From the NCBI GenBank assembly GCA_036245805.1, contig BTRK01000003.1:19867292-19931291 (forward strand): a stretch of DNA of 64,000 nucleotides, read 5' to 3'. The notes below the pieces were generated by a model, which was not told the origin of the DNA, searched no databases, and was given only the letters and a program-made list of their open reading frames with translations. Source of the DNA: Pristionchus mayeri (taxonomy: Eukaryota > Nematoda > Chromadorea > Rhabditida > Neodiplogasteridae). Shown one piece after another: positions 1 to 11,400 of the stretch; position 1 is the first letter of the stretch, and each line of letters begins with the position of its first letter. Made by a program: the position numbers and the translations under genes.

Positions 1-533
1 TTCTCCCTCCTTTCTCTTCCTCTTCCCTCATCATTCTTCCTTCTTCCTTTTCCCACTATTCTCATCCATCTTTCTCACTCTTCTCCTTGCTCTTCCTTTT
101 CCTACTCTTCTCCTTCCTCTTCATCTTCCCACTCTTCTCCTCATCCTTTCCACAATTATCAAATGTTCTCGTGTATGCTATACTAGAAAAGGGGTATCTT
201 TCAAGGAGACTTATCTGCCTTTTCATGATCAATGAGGATTTGGAACGAAGGATGAAAATACGATTTTCAAAGGAAACATAGTTTCCCTCCTGAACCACTC
301 CTCGCTTCAAACTCTCCTATTCTTGCCAGGTGCACATTAAAAACGTACTGCCCTCGAGTCTCTCGACTTCCGCCATAGCCCCTCAATCACCCCTCCTCCC
401 CCCCTTCCCTCCACTCTCCTTTTATGCTTCGTCCTCCTCTTTCCCCTCCTTTTCACGTTGAGGAAAGCAAAGAACGGAAGAGTTTAGTGCATCGAGTAAA
501 TCCCCTCCAGCACAGTAGTGGCATGCCCTCGAG
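1..533. repeat. polypyrimidine low-complexity upstream region
   Basis: Roughly bases 1-160 and 390-455 are long imperfect CT-rich runs (TCTTCC-like units) on the plus strand. The short open frames here are an effect of this base composition. The segment lies just upstream of the LDLa gene and may include its promoter, but I see no specific element. Confidence 0.6.
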
Positions 534-2316
534 ATGACCTACCCACTCCTTCTCCTCCTTCTTCCCTCCCCTCTCCTATCCCTCTCTCTTCTCCCTCCTC
601 CCCTCCCGCCTACAGTACCTTCTTACGCGCGGATCATTCCAATCAATAATCAGCCCTCACCTGTCGATTTCTACTACCCCTGCGCTAATGGAGGATGCCC
701 CGACTGCCCGAGAGGTACGGTACAGGCTACTGTAGCAGTTCACAGGCATCACATGCAAACAAATGCATAACTGATAATTATTTGCTCGCTAAAAGGATTT
801 CTGTGAATCCGCATGTCATCGTAGATCAATTACTGTAGGTTGTCCGCTGGGTCAGGCGTTGTGTCAGATGGCGGGAGCACGGTGTCCGTTGTGTCTGCGC
901 ACGCCTCTTCCTCCCCACTGTATCTCTACACGCTGTGAGCGTATTTTAATGCTGCTGACAAAAAAGGACCGGACCACTCAATTCAACCGCGTTGTTCTAA
1001 GTGATGAGTCTCCCTCAGATCAACGCATGTGTTCCTCCTCTCCATCCGCACTCCGCTGTCCCAACTCTCCCAATTGTGTGCTCCCCCACTGGTTGAGAGA
1101 CGGAGTCAATGACTGTGGAGATGGAAGCGATGAGGGTGAGAGGAAGAGCTCGATAGAGATGAACCACCTTCTCTTCCTTTAGCACACACTCTTCCCTTGT
1201 ACAACATAGCGATAATGCACTCGAAATGAGGAGAGTACCCCTGTAGTCATCGAGAGGATTCTGAATGCACAAACAATTCTTGATGAGTACTTCCTTTCTT
1301 CAGACCCCTGTGCATCGGGGATGCTTCGTTGTGTGAGTGAGGAGGAGAGCACGACGACGTCATCGACGACCACGACGACAACGACCACCAGACCACTGGA
1401 GGAGATCGTGAGTTGAGAGTGAAAGAGAACTTCTGAAATTGAGAGTTCTCTCATCTCTGCATTTTAATCTATTGATCATCCCGTGAAAAGAATCTAGAAA
1501 ATCTGATGGTTATCAAGCCAAAGCTCAATTATCAATGAAGTCGCTGTCGATCGAGTATAGAAGGGTTCGATGAGAGATCAAAGATCAGAAAGAAATTGTT
1601 TAGGTAGAGGAGCGTAAGGGAGCAAATGAAACCGCGGAGCAATTGAGCGGACTGAGGATCGGAGAGAACGCCTCATTTAATATTTCTGGTGAGTAAGATT
1701 GTTTGATTGCTTGAAAACTGCAATCTCATCCTACTAGTCACGGCATCGTATTCTCCCTCTCTCACCCTTTCTACAATACTCCTCATTACAGTAATCTGCG
1801 AGTCCTTCGAGTTCCAATGTGGGAGTGGGGAGTGCATCCTGGCTGCCCGTCTACTGGATGGGAAGGAAGACTGCGAGGATGGGAGTGATGAGGGTGAGTT
1901 TTGCTCATTCGGAATACCATCCTCATTTTGCATCAGAGAAAGCGAGAGAGCTTGCACTTCGCTACAGTAAATGCTTTCTACGTATTATACCTTCAGAGTA
2001 CTGTAAGCTGTACGGAGAATCGTGCGCCTTCGCGACGAAACCGTGCGCCCTTCAGCCGGATCTGCCCTCGTTCGCGTGCGGATGCCCTGAGGGATACGTG
2101 AGTAGTCATTGACTGGTCATTAGCAGATAGCTGAAGTTCAGTTACATGCAGAACAAATGCTACTGTTAGGTAGTTTTTCGTAAGAAAAATACTGAATATG
2201 AAGAGTAGTAATAAATCTTCCCTTTTGCATCATCCCTACTCCACTTCCCTCAGATCGTCCTCAACCATCGCTGCGTCAACCCAAGTGGAATCGTAGTGAA
2301 TGCAACCACGGGATAA
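534..2316 (+). CDS. secreted LDL-receptor class A / EGF-like protein, 250 aa
   Basis: Seven exons join in one frame: 534-714, 1019-1135, 1304-1407, 1604-1688, 1792-1893, 1997-2097 and 2254-2316 (753 nt). The product starts with a strongly hydrophobic Leu/Pro-rich signal peptide (residues 1 to about 27). An LDL-receptor class A module follows at about 65-99, ending in the calcium-binding CGDGSDE motif, then a Thr-rich, mucin-like linker (about 114-126), a second LDLa module at about 163-196 ending CEDGSDE, and a Cys-rich EGF-like segment at about 197-237. LDLa modules usually bind calcium and ligands in receptors or secreted proteins. There is no membrane anchor after the EGF-like part, so secretion is inferred. 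The first LDLa module has fewer cysteines than usual before its acidic motif. No specific orthologue is recognised. All introns have GT-AG borders and phases agree. Confidence 0.8.
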
Positions 2317-2737
2317 TCAGTGATCTATATTTGCCGCCCGCAATCCTACTTTTATACAACGCATCTTCGCTATTCAATTGTATTGCCCACTAGGAAACTA
2401 CATTTTCCATCTACAGTTTCTTTATCACAAAACTTTCCTATAAATAACGTAGAATTGTCCTGATTATTTGTGAGTGCGGTCGAAAATTTTCCAAAAATAG
2501 ATATTCAATTTCGAACTAATGGAAAGAGTTGAGGAATGTGTAAGCATGACGAGTTGAAAAAATCATTCCAGGAGCAACTTTATATCCACAATGAGAAACC
2601 CGAAAAGTTATGAGGAACATAGAAAATCGATACATCAGACGATTAACAAAGAAAATGGTTTGAAAAATGCCAAATGCGTTATCAATTTGAAAAATTAGAG
2701 ATCGATAATCTCGAATCGACCGTAGTCTACAGTACTC
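2317..2737. other. convergent intergenic region
   Basis: AT-rich spacer between the stops of the LDLa gene (plus) and Gemin2 (minus). It should hold both 3'UTRs. I see no gene or recognisable repeat. Confidence 0.5.
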
Positions 2738-4974
2738 CTAATCTGCGAGATCCTTCTGGCCGAATGCGTGCGCTGCGATGGCGATGAACGAGGAGTACTG
2801 TAGCCGCGTCGCCTCGTCCGTCTCGATGGCGCGTCGCGTGCGGAGCGAGCGGACGAATGCACGTAGAGAGGAGCACACCTGAAGATGATGATGATAATCA
2901 GTTCAGCCCATCCTATCACATCATCAACAATTTAAATTAAAACACTTGAAAGAAAAACAACTTTAGAGATTCTCGCAAAACCGTACTGCACAGATTGAGG
3001 AAATAAATTGAACGCACATCATTCCAATATCAAGTCCTTTCTCGGGTCACAAAATCGAGAAAAATATTCCACTCATCACTTACATCTGGCATAATGGGCA
3101 GATCGGCGAAGAGGAGGAGAGAATGAATCCACTGGAGGAGAGCCTAAGAGAGGAGAGATTGGGGAATACCGAAGGAGAAATGGAATAGCTAGAAAAGGGA
3201 TTTCGCCCAAACGATGTGCATTCTTTTGTGAGGTTTATTCGTAGAGAGAGATGGGAAATTTTTGTTATGATCTAAGAGTACAACAAAACATTTTCGAGGG
3301 CACCTGCAGCGTGTTCTACTAAAAGCGAAAGATGTTCAGATGCAATTTGTTTCGGGTTTACTCCGCGTATGGCGATTCCAATCGAGTGAGCAATCAATAA
3401 TTCTATTTTTAAAAGAATTATGATCTCAAAATTCACACTAACGACATAATTATTAATAAAATTCATCCATTCGTTCATTTAAAATGCAAGATAATTTTTA
3501 AAAAGTAGATGGGACCTCGCTCGGTCGTTCCTCGTCGTCCCAATCCTCCATCAGTGCACACAGCAGGAAGTGGACCTGTAATTGCATTATTCGAAATATA
3601 TAAATTTCAGCGAAAAATAATTATAAAAAAGCTAACGAAAAATAAAGAAAACACTCGCCTGTGCAGTACTCATTGCAGCAAGCACGCTGATCGCCGGCGG
3701 AGTTCCCTTGTGGGCGGGGAATCTGCCAATCGATAATGAGTGATCAATATTCCAGAACCCCTCCACCTCCACAGCATACCTCTCCTTCAAGTTGATTGCT
3801 TCGGGTGCGCATTCCTCCATCGCAATCGACAACCATTTCGCCTCCTGAGAGTCGCTCTAAATGGTATAAATTCACATGTTGATTGAGCCGAGAGCATAAT
3901 ATTAACCTATCTCGTATCTTCAACACATGAATCCCTAGAAGGTCTTTTCGCTACCGTACTCCTCCCTGGGTTCCCTAACGTACCATGGCTGGCCACTGCA
4001 TTTCCGTCTTGGGCAGTTGCTCACTCTGGGACATCAACTGGTCTCGATTAGCACAGAAGGTAGCAACCTAAAATAGCAACTATTAACTTGGAAAAATAGG
4101 AAAACAAGCGCCATTCTTATTCGTTTTTTACCACACATACTCCGAGGCAGAATTGGTTCATCTCACAAATGAACTAACTTCAAGTAGCAACGAAACCCGA
4201 AACAATCATTCATCGACAGACATCTTTCCAATTAACCAGGTTGTGCTAACCTTAGCCTGCACCCATTCCTCCGACGGGGCGAATTGACTTCTCGCAGGCG
4301 CAGCTGCTGCAGAACGCGAGAAGGCCGCCGGAGCTGCAAAACAACCGAATAACAATGATTACAAATGACGAAATGAGTCCATTCCACTTGTATATATTTT
4401 TCTCTCTCGAATATATCCCAGTTTCTATCATAACTCCATCAAAGACCTTCTCATTCACTTTCATCCTGTCTTCTGCATAGATATTTTATTCCCTGCAGTA
4501 TCTTTCCAATATTTCCGATAATTTAACGATACTACTAGAGAAGGTTCCTTTCACATCTCATGACCGTCCTACCCCTCACCATCGAATATTCCATCCTCGG
4601 GCGGTCCACTGGCAGGGGGCGGAACCTTCCTCTTCACTTCCGATCGAACCACTAGAGGGCAAGAACGACGAGAGGCGATCACCTGGATAACGTATGATGC
4701 TATAGTTGGGATTTGATGGCTAACGTGATCGGTATCAGTCAAACATGGCAAAGATTCGAATATATTGAGCAGAACTGAATCACCGGGAGTCCTTACATTT
4801 TCGAACATTATAATACGGCTGCACAACATACACATGAACTTGCCTAACAAATAGGCCCCAAGTTGAACTTTGATCTCTGACCTGTGCGAGGTAGTGCTCT
4901 GCACTCTGTGGGGGTACGGTAGTGTCGACGTTATCGACGTTGTCTGGCACAGGCAGAAGCTGATCCGGCTCCAT
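2738..4974 (-). CDS. smi-1: Gemin2 / SMN-interacting protein, 254 aa
   Basis: Gemin2 binds SMN and holds the Sm pentamer during snRNP assembly. Nine exons on the minus strand join in frame: 4974-4882, 4682-4580, 4333-4251, 4067-3984, 3856-3780, 3722-3659, 3575-3516, 3143-3084 and 2878-2738. Recognition rests on several Gemin2 landmarks in order: VPPQSAEHYLAQ near the N-terminus (family: VPP.TP.EYL), then EEWVQAKVATFCANRDQL (family: LQWQQ.QVA.FS..R), a mid-protein FP...S....M segment, ALLQWIHSLL, and the C-terminus FGQKDLAD (human: FDQRDLADEPS). Its size is close to the usual 250-280 aa. The intron after 3659 appears to begin with GC rather than GT, and the exon ending at 3516 has a weak donor (GTCCCA). 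A TAG 3' splice site directly precedes the ATG, as expected for trans-splicing. It lies 500 bp downstream of TTC7 on the same strand. The gene symbol is by analogy with C. elegans. Confidence 0.85.
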
Positions 4975-4977
4975 CTA
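4975..4977 (-). other. candidate trans-splice acceptor of Gemin2
   Basis: The minus strand reads AATTATCGTAG immediately before the ATG, a 3' splice site with no upstream exon in frame. This is the layout of a spliced-leader acceptor in nematodes. Confidence 0.45.
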
Positions 4978-5473
4978 CGATAATTAACCAATTATCGATC
5001 GAATCCATTACAGTAACGAGCCGATTCCCGGCGAAATCGATACAGTATACGAACGAATGATCTGACGTCGACGAGAAACGACTCGGCGATCAATACTTTT
5101 AAAGTTTAAATAATTTATCTTCTATATTTGTACAATTTCTCCAATCGATGTGCACATTACAATACTTCTGGCCGATTCTCCGTATAATCAATACTTTTGA
5201 GAACCTAGACAATTTTGATCTACTGGAATACAACGATGACTATCATAACCATAGTCTACGGGCGATAAAACAACCTAGAAGGGCCGAGCCAAATCAATAA
5301 ATATAGCTACCGTATTTTACAAAGTATCATACCGAGTGAATGGCAAACAATTGAGCGAATTTTAAAGTTATCAAGGATTATTAAATAGCCGTCTACTTCA
5401 ATAGTTGGCAGTCAAGTTCTATCACAGTTCCAATCGACCAGCGACTGAGGCACCGTACTCCTCCTACCGTACC
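4978..5473. other. intergenic region between TTC7 and Gemin2
   Basis: About 500 bp of AT-rich sequence between the TTC7 stop and the Gemin2 start. It contains the TTC7 3'UTR and probably the Gemin2 promoter or an operon spacer. No repeat or RNA gene was recognised. Confidence 0.4.
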
Positions 5474-8400
5474 CTAGATAGAGGAGGGGAATACGAGGGG
5501 GATGGCAGTGAATGGCAGCAGTGGCTGCATCTTGTGCAGCTGGGCAGCACTCGCCAGACAGGGAATGGCCTCTGTCTCGTTCCCTCTCGCGAGCAGCAAC
5601 TCCCCCAATTCATTCCACCAACGACCATCCAGAGGATCCACTCGCACCAGTTCCCTGCGGAGAAGACAGGGGGTATATTAATGGCCGAACACTCACAAGT
5701 CCGACAATGTCTACTTCGAAGATATTACATACTCCGAGAAAGCCAAAGTGAACAGTGCAATTCTCTTCAGAATATATATATATTTCTTTATTAAATACTA
5801 GCCCGGCTGCCCCCCGCCTTCGGCGGGGGCCCCGTCCTAGCGGAGTATCTAGGTTTCGCAACTTGTTGACGCGCGATCTCTCTCTCTCTCTCCTCATTTC
5901 GCAACTGTTTCGCAATCCGGTCACGCGCCAGGAATTAGCGCTTTATATATAGGTATTGATATCTCTTTATTAATACTATCGGAATTTCCTAATTGACAAC
6001 ATTTTGAAGTTTTAGTACAAATGGTGTACACTGAATTGCAGACATTGCGCATGAACAGCAAAAGTATCCGCAGAGTGCCTATGCGGAAACTTATTTTTAA
6101 CCAAGGATTAATCAATAAAAGTGCCCACTTGAGACAGTGCTCGGCCATCTCCATCTGCCCGTCCTCCTTCGAGAGCTTCGCCAGATGAGACAACGCGTTG
6201 ACGTACTCTGGAGAAGAAAAGATTGAACCAGGAAGAACCATAGAACACAATAGTTAGCATCGGCAAGATATCATGAAGAGTTTCCAGAAATAGTTGATGA
6301 AGAATTGACAGCAGAGAAAGAACAGTCACGGAGGGAAAGCATTCAAGGGCAAGGAAAGATCTCATTGGCATTGGCAATAGCGAGAGCCGCGAGCCTTTCG
6401 CTCATTTTCGAAACTCCACTCCCCCCAGTTCTCTCCCCTCTCTCGTCTCCCCCTTTACTCACCGGGTGCAAGCGAGAGTGCGGATAGGAAGGCTCCTCTC
6501 GCATCAGCCCTCACTCGATTCGCGCCGTTTGCAACGCTCATCGAAGCGCTCTTAAAACATTTTTAATTTATTAAAAAATATTACATTATAAAATAAAGCA
6601 AAGTAATTTCACCTTAGCAGCGAGCAGTCGTCCCTTCAAGTAGAGAGCGTGCGCCGAATTAGGGAAGAGAAGACTGGAAATGTGCGAAATTACTTTCTTC
6701 TTCTATTTCCCCCCTTAAAATCACCAGCTCTTTACGATCGGAGAATTCGTTTCTAGCCAGGTAAATACACTTCTCGAAACAAATGACCATCAGGTGTTAT
6801 TTGTAAAACATTGCATAATGATAGAGAGTAAGTATTCCAATTATTTTACTACATATTATTGTATAGATGCTAGCTACTGACACAGCCTGTTCGATGCATG
6901 GCTGGACGTCGTTGAGTCGGCCCTCGTCCAGGAACAACTCCGCCAGAGACACCCAGATAGACGCCTGCAAGAGGGAGGGAACATCGATACTCGGTTTGCC
7001 ATGGTGAAACAAGAAATAGTATCCCCTTCCAAGCCATTGTTCATCGAGAAAGAATTACCTCGGTAATCGTAAAGCAAAAGTTATTCTCCTTCTAAAGTAC
7101 TTGTCAAGGGCGCAATTCACAGAACTCGAACCCCATCAATCGTCGCCCATCTCTACCGTACCCCTTCCTTACCTGTGCCCGGTACCTCCGTGCGACTCCT
7201 GCAGCCACTCCGACTCCTCCCGTCGACACTTCCGAGTGGGTCGACGCCCCGCCCATCTCGGAGACAGAAGCTGCGAACACACCACTGTCTGAAGAAGAAA
7301 GCATCTAACTACACGCTGGGACTTTCAAAAAACGTAAACTGCAGCAAAAGCTGTGTTGTTTGTTTTCAACGAGTGTCCAATACAGCGTAAAGGTTGTGCA
7401 AAAAGGTGAAACATCCTAACGCCACCCAATCAAAATGGTCCGATCAGGATCGCGATCTAGTCATCGACGGGCACTGTAATCCTACCGTAATCGATGGAAC
7501 CAGAGAAGAAGGTACGCATTCGATACGGTAGGTGGCACCCGCGCTAAAGCTCGGCCTTTTTCTGTCGTCATCTCGGTTCCTCTGCTCTCTACCGGGCCGA
7601 CTAAATAGAGTCGGGAGAGGGCGCGCTCTACACACACCGGGTTAGAGTATGCCCTCTGGCATAGGAGACCGCATGGGGGAAACGGAGCGAGTACTCCATT
7701 CTCTGACTCACCGGACACATCGAATCCATTCTGGCTGCCTCCTCCGAGTGGGGCGGAGTAGACTGTCGAACTGTCGCGGCCCCATCTCAATCAGCAGGTT
7801 AATTTCATTTACTGGAAATTCAAAATTACGGCACGCGTAATCTCCGGTTTCATAACAACAATTTGTTCTCCAATAGTGAGTTTGTAATGATTTCAGAGCT
7901 AGGCACACCAGAACTCGCATCATCGATAATTGTGAGAAAAAGTTTTACGCCAATTTCAAAAATATGTACCCAGTTATCGCTCGTTCTACACTAATCACGT
8001 TAAGCAGGGTCGGATGAGAACTATGACGTCATGCCGCCTTTGATATATCAAAGCAGCATTACTGATAATTCTAGTGCCCTTTAAGCCGATATTAGCCCGA
8101 GGACTGATGCTTGACCCCCTCCTCCTTCCCAACCCTCCCTCACCTGCTCCCCGCCCTGTGCACACTGCTGGCCGAGTCAGTAGTCACTACCGTCTCCACT
8201 GCTCCTCCCGTTCCTCCTCCACTACCGTATCCTCCCGATGAGTGAGGAAGGGAGAAGAGATCCAGCAGGTGCTTGCACGTCTCCATCGACTCCCCCACGC
8301 GACCTGCCAAGAGCACAGATTATGATGTCATAGGCGAGAACCCGCTGTCGTCGATTCATTCTCATTGCTCTATTTTTTTTCTAGGAACAGAAAGAATCAC

Positions 8401-11400
8401 GAATCAACAGTCTCAAATGCTCCTGCCGAAACACAGTTCCGACAGGAATCAGAGAACATGGACAAGGAATCATCTCAATTCTGCTGTCAGAAATCAACAA
8501 ACTAGGGTGGTTCGATTCACTCCCGACTGACCAATCTTGATGTATAGATGCAGCTGCAGCACTCGCAGGGCGTAGTCAGAGGGGAAGTCGTCCAGCGCCT
8601 TCTTCACGATCTCGATCGCCGCCTGTGAAGGAAAGAAATGGGTGAAAAACGATCAACTCCGAGCCACCTCACAACTTCTCCATCTTCCCCCGTACCTTGT
8701 AATCGCTCTCGGCAGTGAATATGAGTGCCAGTAGGAGGAGTGCGTGTGGCTGCTCGCAGTGGATATCCAGTGATCGAGCGAGTCGCTCACGGGCAGCTGA
8801 CAAGTCGCGCACTGCAAAGGAGTAGAAGAATATCTTTAATGCTGTAAAATGAATACTTATGCCAATCCTGAAACATTGGAATGCTCTGCTCACAATTAAG
8901 AAAAAGTTCCTTACAACTATATTCAACCCAAGGCAACGCAATAAGGGTGTTACCACAGTGCAACCTTTCCAGATTTTCCACACTTCTTTCCCAACCCTCT
9001 CCCCCTCACCATGGGCGTAGTGGAGTGCGGCGTAGTAGAGGGTGAGGTAGTCGTGGGCGTCCACCTCAATGCACTTCTCCAGCTGGTGACCACTGTCTCT
9101 GCAAGAAGACGCCATTTCATACCTTTAAAGTCTAGATGCAGAACAGCTCATCCACTAAAACTTCATGATATTTCTTACTTAAAAGCGGCACCAGCAACGT
9201 AAAACCACCATCTGTGGTACGCAATCTACGCTCTACTTATTTTTTGAATTGTTACTGTCTCTAAATTGTTAGTGCGATGCAGTCACTGCGTATGCCACAT
9301 TCCCGTCACACTCGTATTCCTGTTCCCGTTTCACTCAATCCAACAATCAACCCGAATGATATCTAGACTCCGCCCCCTCGCCCACCTCAGCAGCTGCAGT
9401 CTCTCGTAGTAGGAGGTGCAGCTGGCGCACGCCTTCTGCTGCAGGGAAACTGCTCGAAGCAGCAGGGCACGACCTGCAGAGGGAGGGTTTCTATCCAGTC
9501 ATCCTTTAGCAGAACTGGAGCCATGGGAATAGAAATGCAGAGCTACGATACGGGAATGAGGCGAGTGGAGTGACCAACAAATTTCAGACTTCATCTCCCT
9601 TATTACTTGAGTGCTTCATGTGCTCTACATTCGATGGTGAGGTAGAAATTCCACAATAACAGGGTCTTGCTCGATCGAATACAACTCTCTCACCTCTGAG
9701 CACTCCCGCTCCAGCCAGCGTCGAGGCTGCGTCCGCGTGCTCCACGCCTGAGCGAGAAATATTAGAGATCTTGTATCACACGAATATCTCTATCTGTTCC
9801 TCTTCTCCAGACTGTTATGCAACTTCTGATGTACAAAGCATACTGGTTCGTAATTCGAAATAATTTTTAATCACAATACTCGCACTAGACGCGGGTAATG
9901 TGTGTCGAAACAGTCGACTCAAAGATCAAAGATCACATCCTCCTCACCCTTATCGTAGTCTCCGTTCTCGATGTACAACTGGGCTGCGACCAGGTGCTGT
10001 GCTGCAGTCTGCGGACACTCTGCCACTGCAACATGCAATTATTTTTGTTGCAAGCAAAGGACCACACACTTCATCACAGACGAGGTCTGTGCGACAAACA
10101 AGAATGAAATATGGAGCCAGAAGCCAACTGGTGAGGCATAAAATCTCCATTATTTTCAGAAACATTTCTGTTTGGTGCAGCGTCTAAACAACAAAACGTG
10201 GTGACTCCTGGCACCATCCCTTCTCTCTCTGGTTTATGTTCCAGGTCAAAATGATCATGCTTTCCTTTCACAACAACTCATTTCTTCTCTCTGTTCTAAC
10301 CGGGACTGGCGTGTGCGATTGCAAGTGATCTCTCGAGTACTCGCAGAGCACGGAAGGAAGACGAGGGAGAGGAGGCACCACGAGAGACCGTAGACAGGGC
10401 GAACTGCTGCCTGTCGATGGGGAACTATTAGTTTCTAAATATCATCGATTAATCAACCATGATCCAGACCTCACAAAATACTCTTAAAGCTAGCAATTAC
10501 AGTGCAGTTTCCAACTCATGCACGGGCTAGTATTATCGTGCTAATCTTAGATTTTTTACTCACTGCTTTAACGTAGATGTATCATTATAAAACTCCACAA
10601 GAGGTGGAAAATAGTTGCCATCACTTGCTTCAAGAACAAGAGTTCTAAATAACCAATTTCCAATCTGATTCACCCCCTCCTCTCTCTCTCTGCACTCACC
10701 ACAGGAATGGGTCGTCGTTGGCGAACTTCATCGCCCTCTCGAAGACGGAAGAGAGCGAGTGGAACTGACGGAGAGATGTGAACATCTGCAGTGAGCAGAG
10801 AATAACGAGGTACCCCCCCCCCCCTACAGCCATTAATTAATGTTTTCATGATATCGTCTCGCCTCGGGCATAGATAAATTATTAGATAACGAGATAATCA
10901 GCTTGTGTGAGGTTCTTTCTACTGATTCCCCATAATCTGGCAAATTAGAGTATCTCATCATTCATCATCACTGTTTTCTACTCAGCCGAAATCAACGATT
11001 GAAATTCCACTGATCAACGAACTCAAGAATCAGACTCTGCAGGCTGCATCCACCAAGTAATCACAATCTGAATTTCCACAAAACTGACCAAAGTGAGCAG
11101 ATTGTAGACAGCCTTGGCGGTTCCCACAGCCTGCGCCTGCCACGGGGGAACCTCGTCCGTTCTGCAAAACATTCTTATCAATTTCGAAAACAAAAACAAC
11201 ACTACAAGACTACATCACAAATCGTTCCTGAGCTGGGCAGTGTTTCGCACTAGTGCGAACGATTGAGATCTCATTCAAGGCCCCGTCCACCAGATGTTCG
11301 CACCTCTCTCTTTTCTTGAATCGCAAAGATGGGAAACGAAACATTCGGGCGTGTGTTTTCTCCAGCAGTCAGACGGTGCACAATTTGCATCCGCGGGGTT

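Noticed and set aside
1..310. Two overlapping Lys/Glu-rich and Leu/Phe-rich frames
   Set aside because: Products of a polypyrimidine tract read on both strands; no exon structure.
859..1182. Plus-strand frame starting MCQMAGARC as a separate exon
   Set aside because: Exon 534-714 joins directly to 1019-1135 in phase; the extra stretch has no good acceptor in the required phase.
3272..3478. Open frame in the Gemin2 intron with GVNPKQIASEHLSLL
   Set aside because: Gemin2 exons on either side join in frame without it and match the family there; no family similarity in this piece.
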